A stretch of 64,000 nt of DNA from NCBI RefSeq assembly GCF_032854445.1, contig NC_088298.1, forward strand, positions 372,001 through 436,000. The letters are read 5' to 3'. The notes below the pieces were generated by a model. It did not search any database and was not told the origin of the DNA. It saw nothing but the letters and a program-made list of their open reading frames with translations. This document shows, piece by piece, positions 12,531-22,765 of the stretch. Source of the DNA: Liolophura sinensis. Taxonomy: Eukaryota; Mollusca; Polyplacophora; Chitonida; Chitonidae. Each line of letters begins with the position of its first letter. Position 1 is the stretch's first letter. Position numbers and translations under genes: made by a program.

Positions 12531-13037
12531 CTTAACTAGTTCTGAGTGCCGAGCTGTTTCAATTGCACCATCTAATGTTAAGTCAGTTTTCATTTGTAAT
12601 CGTTCCGATACTTGCCCGTCTAATAATCCTATAACAAGTCGGTCTCGTATGTATTTATTTCTGGCATCACCACAGTCGCAGTGTTCGCTTAGCGCGTACA
12701 AATTCCGCACAAAAGTTTCAACACTTTCACCGTCTTGCTTTCCATATTTGTTGAACCTACAGCGCTCGAAAATCACATTTCGCTTGGGAACAAAGTGTTC
12801 ATCAAATTTCTGCAGAACTTTGTTATAGTCTTTCTTGTCATTGTCATTGAGAGCAAACGATTTGAAGATTGCCTCGGACTGTGATCCCATTGCATAGATC
12901 AGCGAACTAACTTGAACGTCACCATCTTCCTTGTGGAGTTTTGTCGCGTGTCTGAAGCGACTGAACCTGTCTCGCCACTCTACCCATTCCGTTGATCTGT
13001 CGAACGAAAATGGTTCTGGAGGTTCGAACTTGGCCAT
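12519..13037 (-). CDS. gag: Gypsy gag, capsid part
   Basis: The first ATG is at 13037, 18 bp inside the primer site, giving a 172-residue product that ends at a TGA. It starts MAKFEPPEPFSFD and contains EWRDRFSRFR and ..GESVETFVRNLYALS, a capsid pattern typical of Ty3/gypsy Gag. It would assemble the cytoplasmic particle that packages element RNA. The zinc knuckles are not in this frame; they follow in the +1 frame and overlap the gag stop, so a frameshift is needed to make a Gag-Pol product. Whether this shift is programmed or a mutation cannot be told from one copy. Confidence 0.8.
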   Translation of the reverse strand: MAKFEPPEPFSFDRSTEWVEWRDRFSRFRHATKLHKEDGDVQVSSLIYAMGSQSEAIFKSFALNDNDKKDYNKVLQKFDEHFVPKRNVIFERCRFNKYGKQDGESVETFVRNLYALSEHCDCGDARNKYIRDRLVIGLLDGQVSERLQMKTDLTLDGAIETARHSELVKSAK

Positions 13038-13054
13038 TCGTCTATCTAGTCTGA

Positions 13055-13068
13055 CCACTCTGACACCA
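13055..13068 (-). other. Primer binding site, tRNA-Leu-like
   Basis: The minus strand reads TGGTGTCAGAGTGG immediately after the 5' LTR with no gap. This matches the complement of a tRNA 3' CCA end. Animal tRNA-Leu ends such as CCACTCCTGACACCA are close, with one base missing here. Confidence 0.6.
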
Positions 13069-13213
13069 TATCATGTGCTGTACACATGTAAATTATCGAA
13101 GAACACCGGTCTGTAACTGCAAACAACTTTTACTAGTCACTCATAACTGTACAGTCTATATCATGCATCTCTATAGTCCGTTTCACATATAGATGTAACC
13201 ACATTATATGACA
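13069..13213 (-). repeat. 5' LTR of the gypsy element
   Basis: This is the 145-bp partner of 8765-8909, followed on the plus strand by the target duplication GTCAT and then by LINE-A sequence (GATGCTTTCGACTG) that continues the knuckle region cut at 8764. Confidence 0.92.
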
Positions 13214-15970
13214 GTCATGATGCTTTCGACTGTAGCAGCGCAGTTAAGTGCTGCAATTGAAGTGGAGATCACGTGGCCTCCTCTAGGGACTGCCCACTTT
13301 TCGTAAAAGAAAAACAAATAATCACAATGAAATCTAAAAACAATGTATCGTATCAGGAGGCCCGCGAACTATCCTTGCCTCCTAATACTTCACTGCAAAC
13401 TTCATTTTCCAATGCGGTCAAGCAAGTAGCATCTGTTGCTTCTCAAACATCAATGCCTTGGCCCATAGCAAATTACAAATCTTGTCCTGTTTCTGTAGAA
13501 CTTACTGTTCGACCTGCTTTTAGTACTTCAACCCAGACTACATCAGTACAAGAGATAAACCAGCGAATAATACTGACCAACCCAATAACCCTAATCAACC
13601 TAAAAACAAAAATACGTCCGAAAATAAACCTCCAAATAATTACAATAAACCTAGTGGCCCAACAGAGCGTCCCTTTAAGGCCACTACGGACCCTGCCTAA
13701 ACTTTCAATAGGTTTGGATCGTTGGAGGACGTTGGTCCTTCAACATCAGATGGGGATGTGATGGATACATCACCCGCACCACGGAGATCTTCCAGCCGAT
13801 CTCCAAGAAAGGGTCGTTCGCGGTCCAAACTTAGAGACATACCCCATACGCCTTCCTCCATAATGCCTTCTTTAGATGAAATTATAGAGTTGAATTGTGG
13901 AGGTCTTAAGGTAAATTTTATTAAAATAAAACAGATTGTTCAATCAGTAAATCGTATTTCCCTTTGTGTTCAGGAAACTCACCTGAAGACATCTGGCAAA
14001 GATAAGACAACTCTTAAACATTACTTATTATACAGTACTTCCACAAATGAAGAAGAGCGAGCTGCAAGTGCCTCTTCTGTCTTCGTCAATAACAATATTA
14101 TTCACAGCTTCACTCTGGATACAGAGCTTTAGGCTGTGGCCGTTCGTGTTTCATTGTCCGAAACAATCACATTATGTTCAGCTAAACATTTCTGTCAGCT
14201 TTGCAGTTAGATAATTTAACAGAACAATTGCCAAATCCTTATATATTAAAAGGGAGATTTTATTTCCCATAATCCACTATGGGACAGTAATAATACAAAA
14301 TATAAGGGCAAGATGGTGGAAGACTTCTCATCTAAGGATGAACTGTGTTATTTCAATGATGGTTCTAATACTTATTTACATTCGGGTAATTGCGCTTATT
14401 CTGCAATCGACCTTACTATCACGGATCCATTACGTCTCCCTGATTTTTCTTGGAAAGTGCATGACGATCTGTGTGATAGTGACCATTTTCCCCCATTATC
14501 CCAGAGCATATCACTCCTAATTCTTTAGAGTGTGTAGCTAGGTGGAAATTTGATAAAGCAGATTGGATCGCAATTGGGATGTTTTGTGGGGCTGCTTTAA
14601 CCTCAGAGGCTCTCAATGCAGCAGATGATCCTATATAAAATTTAATGACCTTGTTTTACAAGCAGCTGACAGAACTATCCCTAAGACCTCGACAAATCCA
14701 AAAGTAAACCCGGGTACAACAATGACTGTCGTAAAGCCATAAAGGACCGGAAAAAGGCTGAACGCAGATTTAATCATTGTCCTACTGATAATCATTTAAA
14801 CCAGGTTCGCAATTTTAGAGCTAAAGCTCGTCGACTACTCAAGTCCAAGAGACGATCTTGTTGACGTAAGTTTGTTTCGGACACTACGTCAAAAACACCC
14901 ATGCGTAAGGTGTGGAATACAATTCAGAAACTTAAGGGCAAAAATAATAAAGCTAAAGTTCAGCATTTAAAGGATGGAGATAATATGTTAACCTCTCCAT
15001 CCGATATATTGGCCGAGACAATTTCTCAGAAATCTTTTTCTGAGAACTATACTTTTTTGAGAATTCCAACATATTAAAAAGCAGGAGAAAATTAAATTGC
15101 CCTTTTCTTCTAAGAATTTAGGAAAATATACTCGCCCTATTTGTAATATAGATGAACTAAAAACTGCATTAAAAAGGCACACGATAGTGCTTGTGGTCCT
15201 GATAACGTTTATTACAAGTTTCTAAACCATTGACCACCTGAGCCACTGTAGACTCTCTTGGACTTGCTTAATGATATTTAGAGGACTGGTAATTTTCCAC
15301 CGTCACGAAGGGAGGCGTGTATTATTTCCGTTATTTAAACCGGGTAAGGATCATACTGATTCAATTAATTACCGTCCCATAGCTCTTACCAGCTGTGTCT
15401 GTAAGATGATTAATGATAGACTTGTTTTTTTTATTAGAAACAACCAATTTAATATCTAATACACAGTGTGGCTTTCGGCAAGGTTGATCAGCTTTAGATC
15501 TTCTTGTTCAATTCAAAACTTTTATTCGTGATGGTTTTAGCAATAGTGAACATGTGGTGTCGATATATTTTTTGACCTTGAAAAGGCCTACGCCACCACA
15601 CTGAAATATGGTATTTTAAAAGACCTCGCGTATGTGGCTCTTAAAGGTCGATTACCGATATTGATGTTAGAATTATCTAATCGACAGTTTAAGGTACGGG
15701 TTGGGTCCACTCTTCCTGACTAATGAGCAGCAAAGGGGTGTTCCTCAGGGCAGTATATTATATGCAACATTGTTGGTCATCAAAATATATAGCTTAACAC
15801 AAACATTAACATCTCGCGCAGGGCTTTTTTTATACGTGGATGATTTCCTTATATCCTGCCGAACTAAAAATATTAACAATAGTGAACGTCAGCAGCAGCT
15901 TTGTCTCAGTAAGATCGAGAAATGGGCAACTGAAAACGGTTTTAGATTTTCAACCTCTAAAACCGTCGGT
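13214..15970 (+). mobile_element. LINE-A, remainder (ORF1 end, ORF2 EN and RT)
   Basis: This continues LINE-A past the gypsy insertion. ORF1 C-terminal traces (HMASSRDCPLFVKEKQI-like at 13270) lead to the ORF1/ORF2 junction near 13861 and an endonuclease trace (CGGLKVNFIKI, VQETHLKTSGKDK, SDHFP). RT traces follow (NYRPIALTSCVCKM at about 15370 and YVDDFLISCRTKN at about 15836). Every segment has stops or frameshifts. The LINE match stops abruptly at GTCGGT (15970), and sequence unrelated to the LINE follows. Confidence 0.8.
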
Positions 15971-16206
15971 GCCGATATAAGCTAGATCTTGACCTATAGG
16001 CTGCCCCACATGCACAATGATGAGATGGTTCAGACATCTGTAACAAAATAAATAACTTTTTTCTAATAATAGTGCAATAATTTCTGTTGTTGTTTCCTTG
16101 CTGTTCATTTATGAATTTTGATTATAGATTATTCTGTTGATGGTCTTGTTACTGTTGTTGGTTAATAACGTTCAGAGCGGTGACATGTTAGTGGTGTTCA
16201 GTCTTA
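15971..16206 (+). repeat. Non-LINE tail repeat joined to an RT fragment
   Basis: It begins GCCGATATAAGCTAGATCTT and continues through GCTGCCCCACATGCACAATG to TTAATAACGTTCAGAGC. The same tail with the same LINE junction recurs at 36924-37155, and its first ~57 bp recur alone at 24355-24411. No coding potential. Confidence 0.65.
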
Positions 16207-16341
16207 GTCATATGCAGTGACTAGCTGTTTTGTCTTTTGGCAATTGAAAATAATAAATTTCAAAAATCCATTCATTCTTGAGATTATAGCCATGCATAGA
16301 AAACTGATTAAAACAGGTAAAGATATTATATTCTGTTGTGA
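16207..16341 (+). mobile_element. LINE-B, RNase H fragment
   Basis: It matches the ORF2 RNase H segment of the full LINE (plus-strand sense of ...LLAIQNNKFKNPL.., AIHRKLI..GKDIIFCW). It breaks off where the transposase relic begins. Confidence 0.7.
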
Positions 16342-16344
16342 TCT

Positions 16345-17620
16345 GTTGGGGTGTTGTCCAGTTGTCCCTTGGCATAGTCAGTTTTCTCTTATGGATTTGA
16401 AAGCCTGTACTGAATGTGCTCTTGGAGTTTTCTGGCTGTCTTGCGGAGTGATCTCCCCTAAACTGTCTGTTGCTTCTTATAACCCTTGTGGTACTTGTTC
16501 ACCCTTTAAATCTGTTGTACCGTTTTCTCGCTGCAAGGTGAAATACTGGCGCCGACAGCTCGGAGTTTGGCAGCAGTGGGCTTGTCATGGCCATTGTTAA
16601 GTCTGTGGATTGTGGACGCCGCCCTTCCCTCCATATTTCTGCTGTAGTTTACATTCTTGGGCAAGGAGACAGTGAGTGACCTGTTGTGAGCTTCGCACTT
16701 TTGAGTGCTGGTGTTCATCCGGAGGGTGTAGAGGGCTGTCTCGCTCAACTTCATGTGCAGTACTTCGGTCAATAGTTTCCTGTCGTTGTCATCCATGTTG
16801 AAAGGGCAGGGTTTACTGGTGGATAAAAACAGGGATCTGTCCCCGGAGGAGCAAACCACACTTCCTGCGGCATTTGGAACAGTCCCCACCGTAACACCTG
16901 ACCGTTGCATCCACAGCCCTGGGTAGGTGAATTTTTATTCTTCTCATGTCACCATTCTCCCCAGACATAAGTTGAGAAAATATCAAGTTACACCTGGCCT
17001 TAACGTCCCGGCTCAACATGTTCTGTGCTTTCTTCCTGGCTTACCTCGTTTGGCCCTGTCCCCCGAACATGACATCGCTGAACTTAGCCTGTTTGCATTT
17101 CTTGAAGTGGGATCTACCTAGGTGAGTGGGGTCTGCTACCCGTTCGACCTCCCACTAGTGGCTCGACCAGTCGGATGCCGTCTTCCACTCCCTTGGCTGA
17201 CCTGGAGTCGCCGTCCGTGGTTACGTGCTTGGATAAAACACCTTGCCTCGTCAATGTCCTTCCCGATATTCCCCTCGGACCAGGGGGCATGTGGGTTTGT
17301 GTTCGCCGTGCACTCCTCGTGTTCTCCAGTGCACTTTACTTGGAAGCCTTTCCCTCTTAGCCAGGACACAGCCCAACACAATTTATTCTTCAGTGTAGCG
17401 GAGACAATGTATTGCTTGTCTGTTGATGTCTCCACAGCCAGTGAAATTACCTGTGAAGCATTCTGGCCTGGTTTCTTGGGGCTGGTTATGGTAATGCTGT
17501 TGTAACGAACATCTGTGGCCAGAGTTATTGTGCTGTCATCCTCCCCTCTTTGCCTTTTGTATGCCTTTACCTCTTTCATCTTATTTGGCATATGCTCTCT
17601 GTTCAGCTTTGCGATTGCAG
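16345..17620 (-). pseudogene. Transposase-like relic (KMKEVKAYKR family), broken
   Basis: Three minus-strand pieces follow in order: 17591-17136 (NKMKEVKAYKRQRG, KKPGQNASQVISLAVE, KNKLCWAVSWLRGKGF), 17019-16813 (RCNLIFSQL, CYGGDCSKCRRKCG) and 16807-16506 (DRKLLTEVLHMKLSETAL, STQKCEAHNRSLTVSLPKN, STIHRLNNG). They need frame changes to join, and the central part with the expected second catalytic Asp is not found. Known: I remember this order from an uncharacterised, many-copy family in mollusc genomes that looks like a DDE transposase with a CxGxHxxC-type insert. Inference: a dead DNA-transposon gene. It lies between LINE fragments of opposite orientation (ending 16341 and starting 17636). No terminal repeats were identified. 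Confidence 0.5.
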
Positions 17621-17635
17621 ATGTGACATGGTTAC

Positions 17636-18060
17636 GTAGATTAAATATCAGTTAAGGTTGTGAAAGAAGCCAGGGAGGTGACTCCAGAAAAGATACTGGA
17701 GCTATTTCCTCTAGCTTGATGTTAACTCCCACAATATGGTCCCGTATACGAAGACCGAACGAAGAGATCTTATTGGGACATTTATTAAATTTATCTACAT
17801 AAGATGGGTTAAAAACACAGTCGTAAGCAGGGTAGGGTAGTCGTAGGATGAGCTTTAAGCTTTGTAGCATATTGAATGCTCAGTTTTATACGTCGGTTAC
17901 ATCAAGAAGGCTCATTTGCCTCCACGTATAAACTTTCTACTGGCTGAGCCTCAAACCTTGGTGATGAACAAAATCTAACATTTTAATATACGACCTCCTA
18001 GCGGAACCAAAATGATGGACCCATAGTCCAATTTAGACCTCACCAGAGAACGATATAGAC
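17636..18060 (-). mobile_element. LINE fragment, ORF2 C-terminal half
   Basis: This minus-strand piece matches the complete LINE between the post-RT region and RNase H (compare 55010-55450). Frameshifts and a deletion are present near 17850. Confidence 0.75.
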
Positions 18061-18616
18061 TGAATGAATGAATGATTACCGCTCAACGCCAAATCGGAAA
18101 TATTTCAGCCATGTTGTGGCGAGAGCAAGGTGAAGAAGTGAGGTGGTTAAGATTTTCGATATAGTAGTGAGAACATCACAAACGAAATAAAAAGTTCGGA
18201 CATGATAAAAAAAATCCAAAAACAGTTAAAACTCGAAAACCAGCATATTTTACGAATAATCTATATGTATATAACTTTTACCTATATATAATCATTAGAA
18301 TTAAAATTAATGTTTTATGACCTAGGCCAATGTCCCGTAAACTGACAGCGATGCTGGCAAATAAATCATATATAGGATCGACTGTGTGGAATCTCTCCCG
18401 AAGATGGGAAAGTTTGCACAGTCAACCAGGATGCGTTTGATGCCATATTGAGCAACACATCCAACACACTCGGGAGCACTACTTCCATCCAGGATGAAAT
18501 TGTGTTAGATGAGAATGCCCAATACGACACCTCGTTAAAACTACTTGGTCTCTACGAGACATTCCACAATTATAAGAATTGTAGCCATAGACAGGATAAA
18601 TAGCATGCAGTTTATT
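18061..18616 (-). mobile_element. LINE 3'-end fragment
   Basis: It starts with the GAATGAATGAATG tail and 3' UTR (AATATTTCAGCCATGTTGTGG) and ends in ORF2 C-terminal sequence (GAGCACTACTTCCATCCAGG, the reverse of the SSAPEC zinc-knuckle-like end). The next LINE 3' end abuts it at 18617. Confidence 0.75.
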
Positions 18617-19131
18617 ATGAATGAATGATTATGGCTTAACGCCACATCGGCAATATTTCAGCCATATCGTGGCGAGAACAAGGTGAAAACGCGAGACGGT
18701 AAAGGTTTTCGATATAATAATATGAACATCAAAAAGTAAAACAAAAAATACAGACATGTTTAAAATCGTATAAAAGAAAAATAAGATTTAAAACTCGAAA
18801 ACCAGGTTATAGTACTTGTATAAATCTATATGTATATAACTGTTTATCTACAGATATTTATGACAATTAAAATTTATATTTTCTGATAAAGGCCAATGGC
18901 CTTCAAATAATTGATGACAACATCGCCAGCGATGCTGTCAAATAAATCATATATAGAGTTGACCGTGTAGAACCTTTGCCGAACATGGGCAAAGTCCACA
19001 CAATCAACCAAAATATGTTTGATGCCGTATTGAGCATCACATCCAACACACTCTGGAGCATTGCTACCATCTAAGATGAAATTGTGTGTTAGACGAGAAT
19101 GCCCAATACGACACCTCGTTAAAACTACTTG
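18617..19131 (-). mobile_element. LINE-C 3' end, left of the hAT element
   Basis: GAATGAATGATTATGGCTTA tail, 3' UTR, then the ORF2 C terminus to CGTTAAAACTACTTG. The hAT element is inserted at 19131, and the LINE continues at 22544 (ACTTGGTCTCTGCCAGACAT). Confidence 0.85.
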
Positions 19132-22100
19132 CAGGGCTCATTTTAGAAAATATATGATGGCCTGCATTTTTTACCAAATATCATAAAATCGCAGGCCAGT
19201 TTCAGCTTGACCTGCTGACCTATTATTTGACCAGCAATTTTTAGCAACAGGTCATGCACATTGTAACTTTGATTTTATATGTTTCAGAATGTGGACGCGT
19301 GGCTATATTACATGTCACCAAGCAAGAGATATAACAGCTAACAAGTGACTTCTATATAATCAAAGTGACGCAAACAAATGTTGATAAAAAATCTAAACTG
19401 TGTATTTATTACCTCATACCTTCAGATTCACAACATAATATAAATCAATGCTCATGATATTAAGCACATATCAAGTTGAGTAAAAATGCAATCAAATTAC
19501 ACAAATGAATTTCAATTACTCGAATCACATCCACAGTAGCTATATTTATTAATAATAAATAAACAAAATATGATTTCTGTTATGAAAACAACTAAAATAT
19601 TTTATTAAATCAAATAATTTTAATCACCAAATATCTCATAACGTTGGATATCAATTTCAATTATCAGCTGTTTCCCCACACAAATGATCATCTTGATTGG
19701 TCCTAACATTATCTGTGAAAAAGACATTGGGAAAGAATTATGTAGCCTAAACTTTCTCATTTGTAACAGTGTTGTACACTTGTTTTAACTTTTCATGCCA
19801 CATAGTCAATATTAATGTAGAAACTGTCAAATATGAAAATTTTTGACCTTTATTCAAAAGTTTCTACAAAGTAAGTGGTTTCAATTTGTTCTATCTAAAA
19901 CCTCTTGCATTACCTCAGATTGGGGTAATTTACGTTTTGTACCAATGCAGCCCGATGTGCTTGTCGCAGCTTTATGGGGGCGATATGGCTGTACCCACGG
20001 ACGCCGTTCACATTTGCCAAACCATTTCGTAACAGCTTTATCTGCATCAAAATTCATTGGCTCTGGGCCATCGTGTATAATGCGCAAAAGCTGTTCTACC
20101 CTTTTCTCACCTAAAGAATTGCGCCAATCTGAGTGTATTCTATTCATACACGAGAAACCTCTTTCAACTACAGCATTACTCACTGGTATAACTAACAAAA
20201 TTTCAATGACAGCAAGTATGTTCTCAAGTGAGGATTTCTTTGAACTGCAAAACAGTTTTGCTAATGTTCCTCGATACTCAAGGGGATGTAACCCAGTCGT
20301 GACTACTAATTCTTTAAGGTCATCCCATTCAGTGGGTATTTTAAGCAAGTCAATCTCATTTGACACAAGAACTTGTTCAAAGTGTTTTGTCACAGTTTCA
20401 ATAGCAGAATTCCCAAAGTCAGAAAATGTGTTGCTGTCCTTAGTTGGATACAGTTCAGTGTCCAAAATAGTTACAGCACTAGAGAACAAATTTGACTCCA
20501 CAATATTGTCAAATCTCTGCTGGAAGGAGTCAAACACCGATTGGATGATGCGGCCATTGTTACTTTCCAACAACTGGCGAGCTCTCTGCACATGCGTCAG
20601 TGGAATTTCATTGTATTTGTAGGCATCATTGTGTTCATCTGCATTAGTTGTGTAGCCTCGAGTTTGTGTACGATTTGTCAGTCGATCAGTGTACTGCTTT
20701 AAGTTCTTGAAGAACAAGCTCACCCTACCTTTAGAAATGAGCAAATCATCCGTGTTTATCATTTCATTTAAAATTCTATAAAATTTCTTGATAGATTTAA
20801 CTGCTGAGACAATGTCAATATCTTCTTTCTGGAACTGCTGACTTAATACAGCAGCAGGGGTGAGTATCTCCAGATAGTAGGAAATGAACAGTGGGAACTT
20901 TGCATCCCTGAAATTGTCATAATACCATTTGAACTTAACTTGTTCATCTTTTTAGAACGTATTATCCACGCTCATGTGTTGCAGGTGTTCCATCAACAGA
21001 CGGTAGCTTTGTGAAACCCACTGTAGAGCGCGAACCTTGTGTTCTATCCATCTCGTACCACTAGATTTAACAGGTGTACAGGCCGACAGTTCTAAAGCTT
21101 CAGCTATTCCCACAAGTTGTCGCATTTTCTTTGGACTCTTATCATACATAAGATACAATGTGAGAAGCATATCCTCTACGTCACTGAACATGACTTGTTT
21201 GGAAAGAGAGTCTTTAATACTGAGCTCTAGTCTATGAGAGATACAATGAACAACAACAAGCCATGTCATGCCTTCATTGGTTTTAAATATTGTCTGAATC
21301 CCACCTCGATTCCCCATATTTACTGAGGCGCCGTCCATACCCATCCCAACAATGTTTCTTAATTTTTTCTGAATTATGTGATCATTGAGTGCACACTTAA
21401 TTGTCTCAACAAGTCCTGCTGCATTCCCTTGCAGACTAGGTGATATTTCTTTCAGTGAAAAAACCTAACCATTTGACGACCTGTTGTTGGATTGAGAAAA
21501 AGTACATAAATAAGCTCTTTCTCTCTATTTCTTACATCTGTACTTCCATCAACAAGGAGACTGAAGAATTTGGCTTGGCGCAATGTCTCATTTAATTCGT
21601 CCTCGTAAATTTCTGCAATGTTTTCAATAAACTCAGCACACTTGAGGTCAGTTAAATATGCTTCTCCCAATTCTACTCCATGCTTTTTTTCCATTTTAGC
21701 AAATGCCGGAAATTTGGTAAACAATATTTCCTCTTTAGCCACAAGAAAAGCAATGTCAAAGAGTTTTTTCATGCGATCTCTAACCTTATTCTTTAGTCGG
21801 ACCAATGACTGACCGATTACGGATTGGGCTGCTGGAGATTCTCCATTTTCCCTCAAAATTTTATCTCGTTCAAGCAATTCTGTTTTTTTGTGGGGTTCTC
21901 CATTTTTATGCGACAACGCGGCATCGTGTTTGACGTTTGATGTACCCGTTATCCACGCCTTCTGGAAATTTCTGATTCAACAGACTTGACGTTCGTACGA
22001 AGAACACAGCGAACTTTCGTGACGACTGTTTGTCCTTTTTTGCGTTCCTGATCAACCACATCTAACCAGTCAAACCCCCAAGATTTTAAAGTAGACAACT

Positions 22101-22543
22101 TCATCGTTAACGAATACAATTACAACATGTGCTTGCAGCAAAGTGCAACTTGTCATGCGTGTAGATCGTACATTTTCGAAAGTCTATGTATTATTATATA
22201 CACAAAAGTACTAGTCAGTGCGGTGTGAGCGACAGCGCCAAACAAAGGGGCATAACTGAGTGTGTTTGCGACTTCACCACCGTGGTGATTGGACTGAGGA
22301 ATTCACGTTCGAGATTTGTCATGTTTGTCCACAAAGATTATCATTCTTGTTTAATATATTACTGTTTTGGCTTCTCAGTCGATCTACATGATTGGTGTCG
22401 TTGTATATTGTAGCGACCATCAATGTATTTCTCCTGCTATTTTTACGTTTTTAATTTTTTTAGCGGGCCATTTTACCGTTAGCCGGCAACATACGAATTT
22501 TCGCCTGCTTTTCGCCATTCGCAGGGCGCTAAAACGAGCCCTG
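19132..22543 (-). mobile_element. hAT-type DNA transposon, 3412 bp
   Basis: Terminal inverted repeats are CAGGGCTCATTTTAG (19132-19146) and, at the other end, CTAAAACGAGCCCTG (22529-22543), one mismatch in 15. The short duplication ACTTG flanks it (19127-19131 and 22544-22548) inside LINE-C. It carries one minus-strand hAT transposase gene, now broken. hAT elements normally duplicate 8 bp; only 5 bp match here. Confidence 0.88.
19881..22090 (-). pseudogene. hAT transposase (ZNF862-like), broken
   Basis: The N-terminal part (about 22090-21920) carries a Trp-rich KSWGFDWLD segment and a CKW-like ITGTSNVKHDAALSH region. 21916-21452 contains FFSLLVDGSTDVRN, a likely first catalytic Asp. 21344-20952 contains VGMGMDGASVNMGNRGG (second Asp) and SSGTRWIEHK. 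20762-19881 holds the C-terminal dimerisation block with VVERGFSCMNRIHSDWRNSLG, beyond which a basic tail runs to the stop. Lesions seen: a frame change near 21955, a frame change in the T-run near 21465 (RFF then SLKEISPSLQGNAAG), and an in-frame TAA at 20952-20954. Known: this block order is that of hAT transposases related to vertebrate ZNF862-like proteins. It would cut and paste the element in the nucleus; this copy cannot without suppression. Confidence 0.85.
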
Positions 22544-22765
22544 ACTTGGTCTCTGCCAGACATTAGACAAGTATAGGCATTGTAGCCAATGACAGGATGA
22601 ATGTCATGCAGTTTATTATGGATCTGCAAGTTCCATTCACCCTGCCAAAGGCGACGAATATATTTAAAAATATTTGGGCAAAAGTCAGTACACTGGACTT
22701 TGCGACGAGATACTAGTTTATATAGGGCAGCTTTCGCTTCCATGTCTACGATTGCGTTTCCAACA
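22544..22765 (-). mobile_element. LINE-C, right of the hAT element
   Basis: This continues LINE-C after the hAT insertion: the reverse of the ORF2 C-terminal region (GTAGCCAATGACAGGATGAA, CACCCTGCCAAAGGCGACGA), decaying near GCGTTTCCAAC at 22750-22765. Confidence 0.75.

Larger units (their letters stand above)
8765..13213 (-). mobile_element. Ty3/gypsy LTR retrotransposon (Mag-like), 4449 bp
   Basis: Two 145-bp LTRs (8765-8909 and 13069-13213) differ at a single base. The 5-bp target duplication GTCAT (8760-8764 and 13214-13218) sits within the LINE-A zinc-knuckle region. Order on the minus strand: 5' LTR, a primer site resembling the complement of a tRNA-Leu 3' end, gag, nucleocapsid with two zinc knuckles, protease, reverse transcriptase, RNase H, integrase, polypurine tract, 3' LTR. 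No envelope gene is seen. The near-identical LTRs imply a recent insertion, yet the coding frame has a +1 shift after gag and a TAA near the end of pol. Confidence 0.92.

Noticed and set aside
8765..13213. Endogenous retrovirus with envelope
   Set aside because: No envelope-like frame lies between the integrase end (9152) and the polypurine tract (8920); only ~230 bp are there.
19843..20622. 259-residue plus-strand ORF
   Set aside because: Antisense of the hAT C-terminal block; the minus strand has the recognisable ERGFSCMNRIHSDWR motif.
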